Assembly: GCF_916618755.1 (NCBI RefSeq)
Contig: NZ_CAKAKB010000004.1
Coordinates: 372,001 to 436,000, forward strand
DNA: 64,000 bases
Origin: Actinotalea sp. Marseille-Q4924
GTDB taxonomy: Bacteria > Actinomycetota > Actinomycetes > Actinomycetales > Cellulomonadaceae
Reading direction: 5' to 3'
Made by a program: the position numbers and the translations under genes. Below, piece by piece: positions 31,462-41,041 of this stretch. The stretch's first letter is position 1. Each line of letters starts with the position of its first letter. The notes beneath the pieces were generated by a model. That model saw only the letters and a program-made list of their open reading frames with translations. It ran no database searches and was not told the origin of the DNA.

Positions 31462-34400
31462 GTGACTCTTCCCGCGCGTCGTGACGACTCGGGATTCGAC
31501 GGCTCGGGGGGCCGTGAGCCCGAGGGCACCGCTACCACCCCCGAGCAGCTCGTCGCCGCCACGATGGACCGGTGGCGTGACGACCTCGCCGCGCGTGCCG
31601 GGGACTCGGCGCTGCTCGACGTGGACCGCCTCGGGGACGCTCGACTGGACCTGTCCAAGGCCCACCCCTCCGGCATCGCCCAGCTCTTCGCCGGACGGGA
31701 GACCCGGCTGTCGAACCTGCTGCGTGACGGCGGGGTGCTGGTCGGCGCCCGGCGCAGCGCGCGCGCCGTCGTCGCCCGGGCCGACGACCACGCCCAGCGC
31801 TACGGTCTCGCCTCGGCCTTCCTCGCGATCGGCGTCGCCCGCTGGACCGAGCCCGTGGCGGCGGACCAGGACGACGACGGTGCGGACGGCCCGGCCGACG
31901 ACGTCGCCGCGCTCGCCACGGCCACCCGCGCCCCGGCCGGCGGCCCGCGGGCCGACACCGGGGCGGAGGAGGCGCCGCGCACCCGGACCGTGCGGGCACC
32001 GGTGCTGCTGCGGCCGGTGGCCGTGCGCGCCCGGGGGCGGGGCGAGAGCGACTTCGACCTGACCCTCGAGCCGTCGTTGGAGGTCAACCCGCTGCTGGCC
32101 ACGGCGCTGCGCAGCCGGGGTGCGCTCCTGGACCCGTACGCCCTGGCGCGGGGCACGTTCGCGGAGGGCGGGTTCGACCCGCGCGCGGCGCTGGACCGGC
32201 TCCGCTCCCTCGGCGGGGCGGTCCTCGAGGACTTCAGCCTCGACGAGCGGCTCCTCATCGGCACGTTCGTGCACCCGGAGCAGGTGCTCGTCGGGGACCT
32301 GGAGACGCTGCGCGAGAGCGCCGCCGGTCACGAGGTGCTCCGGGCCCTGGCCGAGGACGCCGACGCGCGCGCCGCGCTGGCGCACCCGCTGCCCGAGCCG
32401 CTGGCCGGTGACCGGCCGCTGGAGCAGGAGCGCGGGGTCGGAGACCTCGACCCCGCCCAGGTGCGCGTGCTGGACGCCCTCGCTGCCGGCCACCACCTCC
32501 TCCTCGACGCGCCCCCCGGCAGCGACGTCGCGGGCACGCTCGCCGCCGTCGTCGCCGACGCCGCGGCGACGGGCCGCACGGTGCTGTACGTCGCCGGTCA
32601 CCGCCGGGCCGGCCACGCGCTGGTGGAGCGCCTCACCGCCCTGGGCCTCGACGAGCTCGTGCTCGACGTCGCACCGGACTCCGGGTGGCGCCAGCAGGCG
32701 GCCTCGCGGCTCCTGGCGGCCATGACGGTGCAGCCGGTCGCGGTGCCCACGGAGCAGGTCGCCGTCGTCCAGCGCGAGCTGCTCGACCGGCGCCGGCGGC
32801 TCGCCGGCTACATCGAGGGCCTGCACCGCACCCGCCGCCCCTGGGAGGCCTCCGCGTACGACGCGCTGCAGTCCCTCGCCCGGCTCACGTCGGCGCGGCC
32901 GGGCCCGCAGACGACCGTCCGGCTCAGCGCCGCCGTGGCGGAGTCCCTCACCCCCGAGCGACGCGCCCAGGCCGCCGCCGACCTGGTCCGCGTGGCCGCC
33001 CTCGGCGCCTTCACCGCCGCGACGCGCAGGAGCGCCTGGTACGGCGCCGACCTCGTGACCCCCGACCGTGCCCGTGAGGCGCTGCGGCGCGTCGAGGAGC
33101 TCCTCGACACCGTCCTGCCGCGCGTCACCGGGGAGGCGGAGCGCGTCGCGGAGGCCACGGGTCTCGTGGCGGCGCAGAGCCCCGCCCAGTGGTCCGAGCA
33201 GCTGACCATGCTGGCGGAGGTGCGCCGGGCGCTCGACGTGTTCCAGCCCATCGTGTTCGAGCGGTCCGCCGCCGACCTGGTCGCCGCGACCGCGACGTCC
33301 GCGTGGCGCGCCGAGCGCGGCATCGAGATGAGCGGCATGGTGCGCCGCCGGCTGCGCAAGCAGGCGAAGGACCTGCTGCGCCCGGGCCGCCCCGTGGAGG
33401 ACCTGCACGGCGCGCTGGCCCACGTGCAGCAGCAGCGGGAGGTCTGGCAGGCGCACTGCCCGGCGGGCGGCTGGCCGAGGGTCCCCGGGGGCCTGGCCGA
33501 GATCGAGGACGAGAACGCCGAGCTGGTCCAGCACCTCGACGCGCTGAGCGCGACGCTCGGCCTGAGCGGCGACGCGCGGCTCGAGAACCTCCCGTGGGCC
33601 GGTCTGGCCGGGCGGCTGCAGCGCCTGCGGCAGGACCAGGTCGCCCTGGAGGTGCTGCCCGAGCGCACCGCGCTGCTGCGCAACCTCGGCCGGCAGGGTC
33701 TCGGCGCGCTGGTGCAGGACCTCGAGGACCGGCAGGTCGGCCCCGGCGGGGTCGCCGCGGAGCTCGACCTGGCGTGGTGGACGACCGTGTTCGAGGAGAT
33801 CCTCCGCCAGGACCCTGCGCTCGCCGGCTACGACGGCACCGCCCTGGCGCGCCTCGTCGCGGAGTTCCGCGCCCTGGACCGCCGTCACCTGCGCGACCGC
33901 GCGCTCCTCGGGCTCGCCGAGGCGCGCGAGCTCCTGCGCACGCGCCTGCGCGGGGCCGACGAGGAGGCGCAGGGCCTGTTCGCCGAGCTCGTCGAGCACC
34001 GCTTCAGCGGTCTGCGCACCGCGGTCGAGCGCTACCCGCGGGTGGTGCGCCACCTGCGCCCGTGCCTCGTCGCGTCGCCGATGCTCGTGCCGCAGCTGCT
34101 GCCGTCGCAGCGGACCGAGGACCTGGTCGTGCTCGACGCGGCCGGTCACCTGCCCATCGAGGCCGTCGTCCCGGCTCTGGCCCGCGGTCGCCAGGTGCTC
34201 GTCGTGGGGGACACGCGGTCCGCGAGCGGCACGGCGCTGCCGACGCTGGCAGAGGTGCTGCCCACGCTGTCCCTGCACGCGGACGCGTCGCGTCGCGACC
34301 CCCACCTCACGGCCTTCCTCGCCGACCACGGCTACGCCGGGCTGCTCACCGCCACGCCGCTGCCCGCGACCCAGGCGCTCCTGCGGCTGGACGTCGTCGA

Positions 34401-35676
34401 GGGCGTCGGGATGCCCAACGCCCATGGCGCGGTCGAGTCGACGCAGGCCGAGGTGGACCACGTCCTCGAGCTCGTCACCGAGCACGCCCTCACCCGTCCC
34501 GAGGAGTCCCTCGCCGTCGTGACCGCCTCGCCGGTCCACGCGACCCGCGTGCGGGACGCCGTTATGGCGGAGGTCCGCGAGAACCCGGCGCTCGAGCGCT
34601 ACTTCCGGGCCGACCGGGCCGAGCCGTTCGTCGTCGTGGAGGTCGGCGCCACCCAGGGGCTGTCGCGCGACGCCGTCGTCCTCTCGGTGGGCTTCGGCCG
34701 CACACCGCACGGCCGGGTCCTGCACCGCTTCGGTGCGCTCAGCGACGCCGGCGGCGAGGCGCGGCTGCTCGAGGCGCTGGGGGCGACGCGGCACCGGTTG
34801 ACGGTCGTGAGCTGCTTCGGCGCCGACGACCTGGACGAGGACCGGCTGCGGGCGCCCGGTGCCCTCGCGCTGCGGGACCTGCTGCGGCTCGCCGCCGAGC
34901 GCACGGCGGCCCCGGCGCAGCCGGGCCGGACGGCGCCCGACGGCGGCGCGGAGCCGGACCGCCTCGTGCTCGACCTCGCCGAGCGCCTGTGGCGCATGGG
35001 TCTCCCCGTGGACCTGCACCACGGTGTGCCGGGAGGGGCTCGCCTGCCGCTCGTCGTGGGGCACCCGGACGTCCCCGACGAGTGGCTCGTGGCCGTCCTC
35101 ACCGACGACGACGCCTACGTCGGCGAGCCGAGCGTCCGCGCGCGGGACCGCCAGGTGGCCGAGCGGCTCGAGCGCCTGGGCTGGACGGTGGCGCAGGTGT
35201 GGTCCGCGGCGGTCTTCCTCGACCCCACCGGTGAGGCGGAGGCGATCGCGCAGGCGGTGGCCGAGGCCGCTCGGCGCCGGGTGCTCGTGCGCGCCGCCCG
35301 GCCCGTCGTCCAGCCGCCCGCGCGCGTGGTGGAGGACGCTGCCGCCGACGACGACGAGCCGCGTGAGGACGACGGGGCACCTGCCGGTACCGACGCCGAC
35401 AGTGCGCCGGACGCCGGCGGCGGCGTCGACACCGGCGTGGCGATGGTGACCGCCGTGCCGACGCCGCGCGGGCCGCGACCGATGGTCGAACGGGGGCTGG
35501 CGGTCAACGCCTACACGGACGACCAGCTCGACGACCTCGTGGCGTGGATCCGGGCCGACGGGCGGACCCGGGACGACGACGAGCTCGCCGCCGCCCTCCG
35601 CGCGGAGCTGGGCGTGCCGCGTCGGGGGGCGCGGCTCGACGCCGTGGTCGAGGCCGCGGTGCGGCGCAGCCGCTGA
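31462..35676 (+). CDS. Large degenerate SF1-helicase/REase-like protein, probably ATPase-dead
   Basis: 1404 residues. The layout resembles actinobacterial SF1 helicases carrying a Vsr/MTES_1575-type nuclease, but key residues are lost. Walker A region DAPPGSDVAGTL (349-360) lacks the lysine of PPGTGK; motif II reads LDAAGHLP (Asp892, Ala893) rather than DEAS; VVGDTRS and a VVEVGATQGLSRDAVVLSVG block recall motifs III and V. In the C-terminal nuclease-like region, ARLPLVV (Pro1196) and AVLTDD (Leu1213) replace the expected Asp and Glu-x. Residues 1325-1404 form a small helical tail. TAGCGT six bases before the GTG suggests a leaderless mRNA. The fold is assigned by pattern recognition; function unknown. 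Confidence 0.65.
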   Translation: MTLPARRDDSGFDGSGGREPEGTATTPEQLVAATMDRWRDDLAARAGDSALLDVDRLGDARLDLSKAHPSGIAQLFAGRETRLSNLLRDGGVLVGARRSARAVVARADDHAQRYGLASAFLAIGVARWTEPVAADQDDDGADGPADDVAALATATRAPAGGPRADTGAEEAPRTRTVRAPVLLRPVAVRARGRGESDFDLTLEPSLEVNPLLATALRSRGALLDPYALARGTFAEGGFDPRAALDRLRSLGGAVLEDFSLDERLLIGTFVHPEQVLVGDLETLRESAAGHEVLRALAEDADARAALAHPLPEPLAGDRPLEQERGVGDLDPAQVRVLDALAAGHHLLLDAPPGSDVAGTLAAVVADAAATGRTVLYVAGHRRAGHALVERLTALGLDELVLDVAPDSGWRQQAASRLLAAMTVQPVAVPTEQVAVVQRELLDRRRRLAGYIEGLHRTRRPWEASAYDALQSLARLTSARPGPQTTVRLSAAVAESLTPERRAQAAADLVRVAALGAFTAATRRSAWYGADLVTPDRAREALRRVEELLDTVLPRVTGEAERVAEATGLVAAQSPAQWSEQLTMLAEVRRALDVFQPIVFERSAADLVAATATSAWRAERGIEMSGMVRRRLRKQAKDLLRPGRPVEDLHGALAHVQQQREVWQAHCPAGGWPRVPGGLAEIEDENAELVQHLDALSATLGLSGDARLENLPWAGLAGRLQRLRQDQVALEVLPERTALLRNLGRQGLGALVQDLEDRQVGPGGVAAELDLAWWTTVFEEILRQDPALAGYDGTALARLVAEFRALDRRHLRDRALLGLAEARELLRTRLRGADEEAQGLFAELVEHRFSGLRTAVERYPRVVRHLRPCLVASPMLVPQLLPSQRTEDLVVLDAAGHLPIEAVVPALARGRQVLVVGDTRSASGTALPTLAEVLPTLSLHADASRRDPHLTAFLADHGYAGLLTATPLPATQALLRLDVVEGVGMPNAHGAVESTQAEVDHVLELVTEHALTRPEESLAVVTASPVHATRVRDAVMAEVRENPALERYFRADRAEPFVVVEVGATQGLSRDAVVLSVGFGRTPHGRVLHRFGALSDAGGEARLLEALGATRHRLTVVSCFGADDLDEDRLRAPGALALRDLLRLAAERTAAPAQPGRTAPDGGAEPDRLVLDLAERLWRMGLPVDLHHGVPGGARLPLVVGHPDVPDEWLVAVLTDDDAYVGEPSVRARDRQVAERLERLGWTVAQVWSAAVFLDPTGEAEAIAQAVAEAARRRVLVRAARPVVQPPARVVEDAAADDDEPREDDGAPAGTDADSAPDAGGGVDTGVAMVTAVPTPRGPRPMVERGLAVNAYTDDQLDDLVAWIRADGRTRDDDELAAALRAELGVPRRGARLDAVVEAAVRRSR

Positions 35677-35747
35677 GTGGTCGAGCCGCGAGGCCGTCCG
35701 TCCGGCCTGCCCACGGGGATCCGGACGGTTCAGGGGACGATGGTGTC

Positions 35748-35999
35748 GTGAGCGACGAGCGGCCTGACACCCCACCGCGGCACGCGCCACGGGCGGATGC
35801 CTCCGGGGCCTCCGGTGCGGTGCCACGGCGACGCGGCCACCGACGGGCCACCGGCGGCACCGCCCCGCCCGGGACGACGGCGGCTCCGGCGCCCGCGGGG
35901 CTCGGACGCAGCCCCGACGACACCGACGAGGGCTGGGGCGACCGGCCCGGCGGGGACGACGACGAGCGGATCCTCCGGGAGGTGCCCCCGCACTGGTGA
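35748..35999 (+). CDS. Small acidic-tailed hypothetical protein
   Basis: 83 residues, mostly disordered (Pro/Ala/Gly/Arg), ending in DEGWGDRPGGDDDERILREV and then PPHW. I recall the closing ERxLRExPPHW pattern from small actinobacterial proteins, which suggests real coding, but no function is known. The start is the GTG at 35748, 71 bases after the large helicase-like gene. Confidence 0.6.
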   Translation: MSDERPDTPPRHAPRADASGASGAVPRRRGHRRATGGTAPPGTTAAPAPAGLGRSPDDTDEGWGDRPGGDDDERILREVPPHW

Positions 36000-36053
36000 A
36001 GCACGGGAGCGGCGTCCCGCGAGCTCACCGACCGCCGTGGTGGTGGCCGGCTC

Positions 36054-36449
36054 TCAGACGTCGCGGCGGGCGGCGAGCAGGTCCCGGATCTCCTGCAGCA
36101 GGAGCACGTCCTCGGCCGGCGCCGGCGGCTCGGGCTCCACTCCCGCCTTGCGGCGCTTCGCGAGCGTGTTCATCGGCATGACGACGAGGAAGTACACGAC
36201 GGCGGCGATGACGAGGAAGTTGAGGATCGCGCCGACGACGAGCCCGAACGAGATCTCGGCACCGTTGCCCACCCCGACCGTCCACGTGTCGGAGAGGTCC
36301 CCGCCGCCGCCGAGCGCCGCGATGAGCGGGTCGATGAGGCCCTCGACGACCGAGTTGACCAGCGCGGTGAACGCCGTGCCGATGACGACCGCGACGGCGA
36401 GCTCGATGACGTTGCCCCGCATGATGAAGTCCTTGAAGCCCTGCAGCAT
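36054..36449 (-). CDS. mscL: Large-conductance mechanosensitive channel
   Basis: 131 residues, the normal MscL length. It opens under membrane tension to release solutes on osmotic downshock. FKDFIMRGNVIELAVAVVIG is the N-terminal helix and TM1; ILNFLVIAAVVYFLVVMPMN is TM2, with KRRKAG following and a cytoplasmic helix (EDVLLLQEIRDLLAARR). The ATG at 36449 has GAGGGAG upstream. Confidence 0.95.
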   Translation of the reverse strand: MLQGFKDFIMRGNVIELAVAVVIGTAFTALVNSVVEGLIDPLIAALGGGGDLSDTWTVGVGNGAEISFGLVVGAILNFLVIAAVVYFLVVMPMNTLAKRRKAGVEPEPPAPAEDVLLLQEIRDLLAARRDV

Positions 36450-36589
36450 CGTGCTCCCTCTCGTGATCGCGGTGCCGGCCGGTCCGCCGGTCGGCCGGAT
36501 CGACGGTAGTGCGTGCGGGCGGCCCGGACTCGCGACGCCCGGACGCTCGCCTGTGCTCGGCACCGCACCGCCCGATCCCCGCGCGACCG

Positions 36590-37112
36590 TCAGCCGACCA
36601 GGACGGCACCGACGTCCGTCCAGCCGACCACGGCGGCGAGGCGGCGGCCTTCGTCGGGCGGCACCGCCACCACCGTGAGGACGGCGCCGGCGTTGCCGGG
36701 TCCGGTCAGCCCCAGCGGCCCGGTCGTGTCCGTCACCGTCGTCCGGTCCAGCACGAGAGCCCCGCGCGCGACGACGTCGGCCGCCACGCCCGGCGCGCCG
36801 CCGTCGGCGGGGGCCGCGGTGACGAGGTCGACGCGGTCGCCCGGACGCAGCAGCCCCGTGACGGCGGGGTCGGCGAGACGCACGGCGACGACCACGGTGC
36901 CCGCCGGCGCCGCCACCGCGAAGCGCTCCCCGGCCAGCACGCCCTCGACGAGCGGGAGACCCGCCGGGAGGTCGACCAGGGCCTCGCGACCCGTCAGCGC
37001 GTCCACCGAGGCCGGCGCGCCGTCCGGGACGGCGCGCCCGGGGCGGAGCTGTGCCGTCGGGGGACGGGGTGCGCACCGGCCGGTCTGTGGAGGGGGAAGG
37101 CCGGCGCGCGTC
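36590..37112 (-). pseudogene. RcpC/CpaB-like protein lacking its N-terminal part
   Basis: The reading frame carries the C-terminal RcpC/CpaB-like region (REALVDLPAGLPLVEGVLAG; LLRPGDRVDLVTAAP; VLTVVAVPPDEGRRLAAVVG) but no membrane anchor or SAF domain, which usually occupy the first 80-90 residues. Upstream the frame runs into the 3' end of the FmdB gene and has no family-like sequence. The only sensible start is a GTG at 37006 (138 residues). I therefore read it as an N-terminally truncated gene, between mscL and the FmdB gene. A functional short protein cannot be excluded. Confidence 0.5.
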
Positions 37113-37493
37113 TCAGCCGGCTGCCGCGGGCGCCTCCGCGCTCGAGGAGCTGGAGGACGACGTCCCGCCGGAAGAGGTCCCGCCCGTCGACGACCCGCTG
37201 GTGGATCCCCCCGACGCGCCGGAGGAGGAGTCACCGGAGGAACCGGAGGAGCCGCCCGACGACGACGCGCCGGACGACCCGTCCGAGGAGCCGCCCGACG
37301 GGGTCGCGGTGGACGAGGACCGCGAGTCGGTGCGGTAGAAGCCCGAGCCCTTGAACACGACGCCCACCGCGTTGAACAGCTTGCGCAGGCGGCCGGAGCA
37401 CTGCGGGCACTCGGTCAGGGCGTCGTCGGAGAAGGACTGCCGCGCGTCGAAGCGGTGGTCGCACGCGGTGCAGGCGTAGCTGTAGGTGGGCAA
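37113..37493 (-). CDS. FmdB-family zinc-ribbon protein with serine-rich tail (Ruc-like)
   Basis: 126 residues. A zinc ribbon with Cys8-Cys11 and Cys29-Cys32 (PTYSYACTACDHRFD; TECPQCSGRLRKLF) is followed by a disordered tail of about 70 residues, nearly all Ser, Gly, Thr and Ala. In M. tuberculosis the serine-rich FmdB protein Rv0991c beside the 5-formyl-THF cyclo-ligase gene is a redox-regulated chaperone; this gene sits in a similar neighbourhood. The start is a TTG at 37493 with GGAGG five bases upstream, giving the usual PTYSYAC beginning; an upstream in-frame GTG overlaps that ribosome site. Confidence 0.85.
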   Translation of the reverse strand: MPTYSYACTACDHRFDARQSFSDDALTECPQCSGRLRKLFNAVGVVFKGSGFYRTDSRSSSTATPSGGSSDGSSGASSSGGSSGSSGDSSSGASGGSTSGSSTGGTSSGGTSSSSSSSAEAPAAAG

Positions 37494-37650
37494 GGTGTCC
37501 TCCACGGTCTCGTCCTGGGCGGGCGACCCGCGCGCGACGACGGCGCCGTCCCGGTCGCGCTGGCACTCCACCCTTCCGAGTGCCAATGGTACGGCGCGAG
37601 GGCGCCGGCGCCCAGCCCGGGGCCTCGGTCCTCGCGGGTACCCTCGGGCC

Positions 37651-40218
37651 GTGCCTCGTCGACGTGCTGTGCGGACCGCTCTCGTCGCGCTCGTCGCGAT
37701 CGTCGTGGTGGCGCTGGTCGCCGTGGTCGCCGTGGGAGCGACCGTGGTGCGGCGCCCGCTGCCGCAGCACAGCGGCACGCTGGACGTCGCGGGCCTGGAG
37801 TCGGAGGTGACCGTGCTCCGCGACGCGCGGGGCGTCCCGCAGATCTATGCCGACTCCGCCCACGACCTCTTCCTCGCCCAGGGCTTCGTCCACGCGCAGG
37901 ACCGGTTCTTCGAGATGGACTACCGGCGCCACGTCACCGCCGGTCGCCTCTCCGAGCTCGTGGGGGAGGACCCGTCGGCGCTGGCGGCCGACAAGGTCAT
38001 CCGGACCCTGGGGTGGAGGCACGTGGCGGAGCAGGAGTGGGAGCTCCTCCAGCCGGACACCCGCGCGCACCTCGAGGCGTACGCCGAGGGCGTCAACGCG
38101 TACATCGCCGACCGCCCGCTGGACTCGCTCGGGGTCGAGTACGCGGTCCTGTCCACCCAGGTCGAGCTCGAGGAGCCGAAGCCCTGGGACCCGGTGGACT
38201 CCCTCGCCTGGCTCAAGGCGATGGCCTGGGACCTGCGCAGCAACTACAGCAGCGAGCTGGCCCGCGCCCTCACCTACGGCACGGTGCGCGACGTCGCCCG
38301 TGTCGACGAGCTGTTCCCGCCCTACCCCTACGAGAGCAACCTGCCCGTCCTCGCGACCGATGCCCCGGTCGAGCAGACGGCCGCCACCGACGCCGACAGC
38401 GTGCTGCTGTCCCCGCAGCTGCGTCGCGCCCTGGAGCGGGTGGAGGAAGCCCTGGCGGCGGTGCCCGTCCTGGTCGGCGAGGGTGACGGCATCGGCTCCA
38501 ACTCGTGGGTCGTCTCCGGCGAGCACACGGCGAGCGGTGCACCCCTGCTGGCGAACGACCCCCACCTGTCGATCTCCGCACCGGGTGTGTTCACGCAGGT
38601 GGGCCTCCACTGCCGGCAGGTCGGGGAGGGCTGCCCCTTCGAGGTCGCGGGCTTCTCCTTCGCCGGCTTCCCGGGCGTCATCATCGGCCACAACGCCCGG
38701 CTGGCGTGGGGCATCACCAACATGGGGGCGGACGTCACCGACTTCTTCCTCGAGCGCACCGACCGCCAGGACGGCACGTGGCTGCGGGACGGCGTGCAGG
38801 TCCCCCTCGACGTGCGCACCGAGGTGATCGAGGTCAACGGCGGTGACCCGGTCGAGATCGAGATCCGCTCCACGGCGCACGGCCCCATCGTCTCGGACGT
38901 GCTCACGGAGGTGGGCCGGGCGTCGTCCTCCCCGACCGCGGACGGCGTGCGCCGCTCGACTGAGGTCTCCCTCGGCTGGACCGCGTTGCAGCCGGGCAGG
39001 ACGGCGGACGCCGTCTTCGCCTTCGCGACGGCGCAGGACGCGGCCGGCATCGCCGCGGCCGCCGCGCTCTTCGAGGTCCCCGCCCAGAACATCGTCTTCG
39101 CGACCACGGACGGCCGGATCGGCTACCAGGCGCCGGGCCGTATCCCGGTGCGGGCACGCGTGACCGACGGTCCGGTCCCGTCGGACGGCTCGTGGCCGCG
39201 TCCGGGCTGGGACTCCCGCTACGACTGGCAGGGGTGGGTCGCGCCGGAGGACATGCCGGCCGTCGTCGACCCCGCCCAGGGCTTCCTGGTTGCGGCGAAC
39301 CAGGCCGTGACACCGGCGGGGGAGGGGCCCTTCCTCACCACCGACTGGGACCGCGGCTACCGTGCGCAGCGCATCCGCGAGCTCCTCGAGAAGGCGATCG
39401 CGGACGGCACCCCGGTCGACGTCGCGCTGAGCACGCGGATCCAGCTCGACACCCTCAACCCGTACGCCCAGGCACTCGTCCCGCCCCTGCTCGGGACGCC
39501 GGTCGCGGACGACTTCACGCGGGACGGCGTCAACCTCCTGCGGGGCTGGGACCGCCGGAACGACCCCGACTCGGCGGCCGCCGCCTACTTCTCCGCGGTC
39601 TGGTCCACGCTGCTCGAGCTGACGTTCTGGGACGACCTGCCGGAGAGCCAGTGGCCCGACGGCGGGAGCCGCTGGCTCGCCGTCGTCGAGGACCTGCTGG
39701 ACGACCCCTCCAACGCCTGGTGGGACGACCGCCGCACCGTCAACGTGGTGGAGACGCGGGACGAGATCCTGTCGCGTGCGCTGGAGAGCGCCCGCCTCCG
39801 GCTCACGGTGGACCAGGGCAAGAACGCCGACGAGTGGCGGTGGGGCTCGGTGCACGTCGCGGCGCCGCAGCATCCCGTCCTCGGCGGTCGGGACGTGCCC
39901 GAACCGGTGCGCCGCCTCATGAACCCGAGCCCGCAGAGCGTGTCCGGCGGCTCCTCCATCGTGAACGCGACCGCCTGGGACGCCTCGACCGGGAGCTTCG
40001 CGGTGACGGCGGCCCCGGTGATCAGGATGGTCGTCGACCTCGGGGACCTGGACGCGTCCACCTGGGTGACCATGACCGGCACCTCGGGGCACCCGGGCAG
40101 CGTCCACTACGCGAACCAGCTCGGCGCCTGGGCCGACGGCGAGTCGTTCGCCTGGCCGTTCTCCCCCGCCGCGGTGGAGGAGGCCTCCGGGCACGAGCTG
40201 ACGCTGCGGCCCGGCTGA
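37651..40218 (+). CDS. Penicillin acylase-family (Ntn) hydrolase
   Basis: 855 residues. A signal or anchor helix (ALVALVAIVVVALVAVVAVG) is followed by an alpha-chain region (FVHAQDRFFEMDYRRHVTAG), a spacer, and the beta chain starting at the autocatalytic Ser283 (GIGSNSWVVSGEHT). ANDPHLSISAPGVF and WGITNMGADVTDFF are hallmark strands. It probably hydrolyses amide bonds of acyl-amines or N-acyl-homoserine lactones outside the membrane; the substrate is unknown. TACCCT lies six bases before the GTG (leaderless form). Confidence 0.88.
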   Translation: MPRRRAVRTALVALVAIVVVALVAVVAVGATVVRRPLPQHSGTLDVAGLESEVTVLRDARGVPQIYADSAHDLFLAQGFVHAQDRFFEMDYRRHVTAGRLSELVGEDPSALAADKVIRTLGWRHVAEQEWELLQPDTRAHLEAYAEGVNAYIADRPLDSLGVEYAVLSTQVELEEPKPWDPVDSLAWLKAMAWDLRSNYSSELARALTYGTVRDVARVDELFPPYPYESNLPVLATDAPVEQTAATDADSVLLSPQLRRALERVEEALAAVPVLVGEGDGIGSNSWVVSGEHTASGAPLLANDPHLSISAPGVFTQVGLHCRQVGEGCPFEVAGFSFAGFPGVIIGHNARLAWGITNMGADVTDFFLERTDRQDGTWLRDGVQVPLDVRTEVIEVNGGDPVEIEIRSTAHGPIVSDVLTEVGRASSSPTADGVRRSTEVSLGWTALQPGRTADAVFAFATAQDAAGIAAAAALFEVPAQNIVFATTDGRIGYQAPGRIPVRARVTDGPVPSDGSWPRPGWDSRYDWQGWVAPEDMPAVVDPAQGFLVAANQAVTPAGEGPFLTTDWDRGYRAQRIRELLEKAIADGTPVDVALSTRIQLDTLNPYAQALVPPLLGTPVADDFTRDGVNLLRGWDRRNDPDSAAAAYFSAVWSTLLELTFWDDLPESQWPDGGSRWLAVVEDLLDDPSNAWWDDRRTVNVVETRDEILSRALESARLRLTVDQGKNADEWRWGSVHVAAPQHPVLGGRDVPEPVRRLMNPSPQSVSGGSSIVNATAWDASTGSFAVTAAPVIRMVVDLGDLDASTWVTMTGTSGHPGSVHYANQLGAWADGESFAWPFSPAAVEEASGHELTLRPG

Positions 40219-40293
40219 GGCGGCGCGGCGCGGGAAGAGCGGGCGGCCGCAGGAACCCGGGGGAGCGCGGCCGAGCGGCCCGACGCCTGCGGC

Positions 40294-40932
40294 TCAGACC
40301 CCGCGGAGCTCCTGCCACCCGGCGGTCGTGGCGACGAGGTCGATGAGCCGGTCGTGCTCCTGCTGGGGCAGCGGGCGCACCTCGGCGTCGTAGAGCTCCT
40401 CGGGGAAGACCATCGAGACCGTCGGAGTCGTGGGGTTCGCGTGCGCCAGCACCCGGTCGTACCAGCCGCCGCCCTGGCCGAGCCTCGCTCCCGTGGTGTC
40501 CACGGCCAGCGCGGGGACCACGATGACCTGCGCCTCCGCGAGCGCGTCGGCCCCGAGCGTGGGGCCGGCGGGCTCGGGCGGGCGTCCGGGGGCGCGCACC
40601 GCAAAGTCGTCGGTCGCGGTGTACCAGGCCCAGTCGCGCTGCAGGCCGGCGCCGAGCACCGGCAGGAGGACCTCGACGCCGCGCTGGGCGAGCCGTTCGA
40701 TGAGCGCGATGGTCCCGGGCTCCTTGGGGCGGGAGACATAGGCGGCGACGCAGCTGACGCCGCGCAGCTGGGGCATGTCGCCGATGACCTGCGCGAAGTC
40801 GTCCGCCGCCCGGGCGAGCATCCTCGGGGTGCGCTTGTCACGCTCCGCGCGGATCGCTCGCCGGAGCTCGTCCTTCGCCTCCGTCACGTCGAGGCCCGTC
40901 CTGCCCGGGTACGGCTGGGCGACGCTGCTCAT
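40294..40932 (-). CDS. 5-formyltetrahydrofolate cyclo-ligase
   Basis: 212 residues. It converts 5-formyl-THF and ATP to 5,10-methenyl-THF. Family features: AKDELRRAIRAERDKRTP near the N-terminus, the ATP-binding GARLGQGGGWYDRVLA glycine loop and an IVVPALAVD strand. GATGAT lies six bases before the ATG at 40932, again leaderless in form. In mycobacteria galU follows divergently; here a moeA-type gene does instead. Confidence 0.92.
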   Translation of the reverse strand: MSSVAQPYPGRTGLDVTEAKDELRRAIRAERDKRTPRMLARAADDFAQVIGDMPQLRGVSCVAAYVSRPKEPGTIALIERLAQRGVEVLLPVLGAGLQRDWAWYTATDDFAVRAPGRPPEPAGPTLGADALAEAQVIVVPALAVDTTGARLGQGGGWYDRVLAHANPTTPTVSMVFPEELYDAEVRPLPQQEHDRLIDLVATTAGWQELRGV

Positions 40933-41041
40933 GGTCACATCATCGCAAAGAAACCGTCGAAGCAGTACCAGCGGCGCGCCAGCGAAGGTCGTGCTGGTGG
41001 AGCGGCGGGGCACCACGACCCGCTGCCATGATGGGCGCCTC

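Noticed and set aside
31363-35826. A long minus-strand frame opposite the helicase-like gene
   Set aside because: The composition is typical of an antisense shadow, and the plus-strand frame shows family-like strands and motifs.
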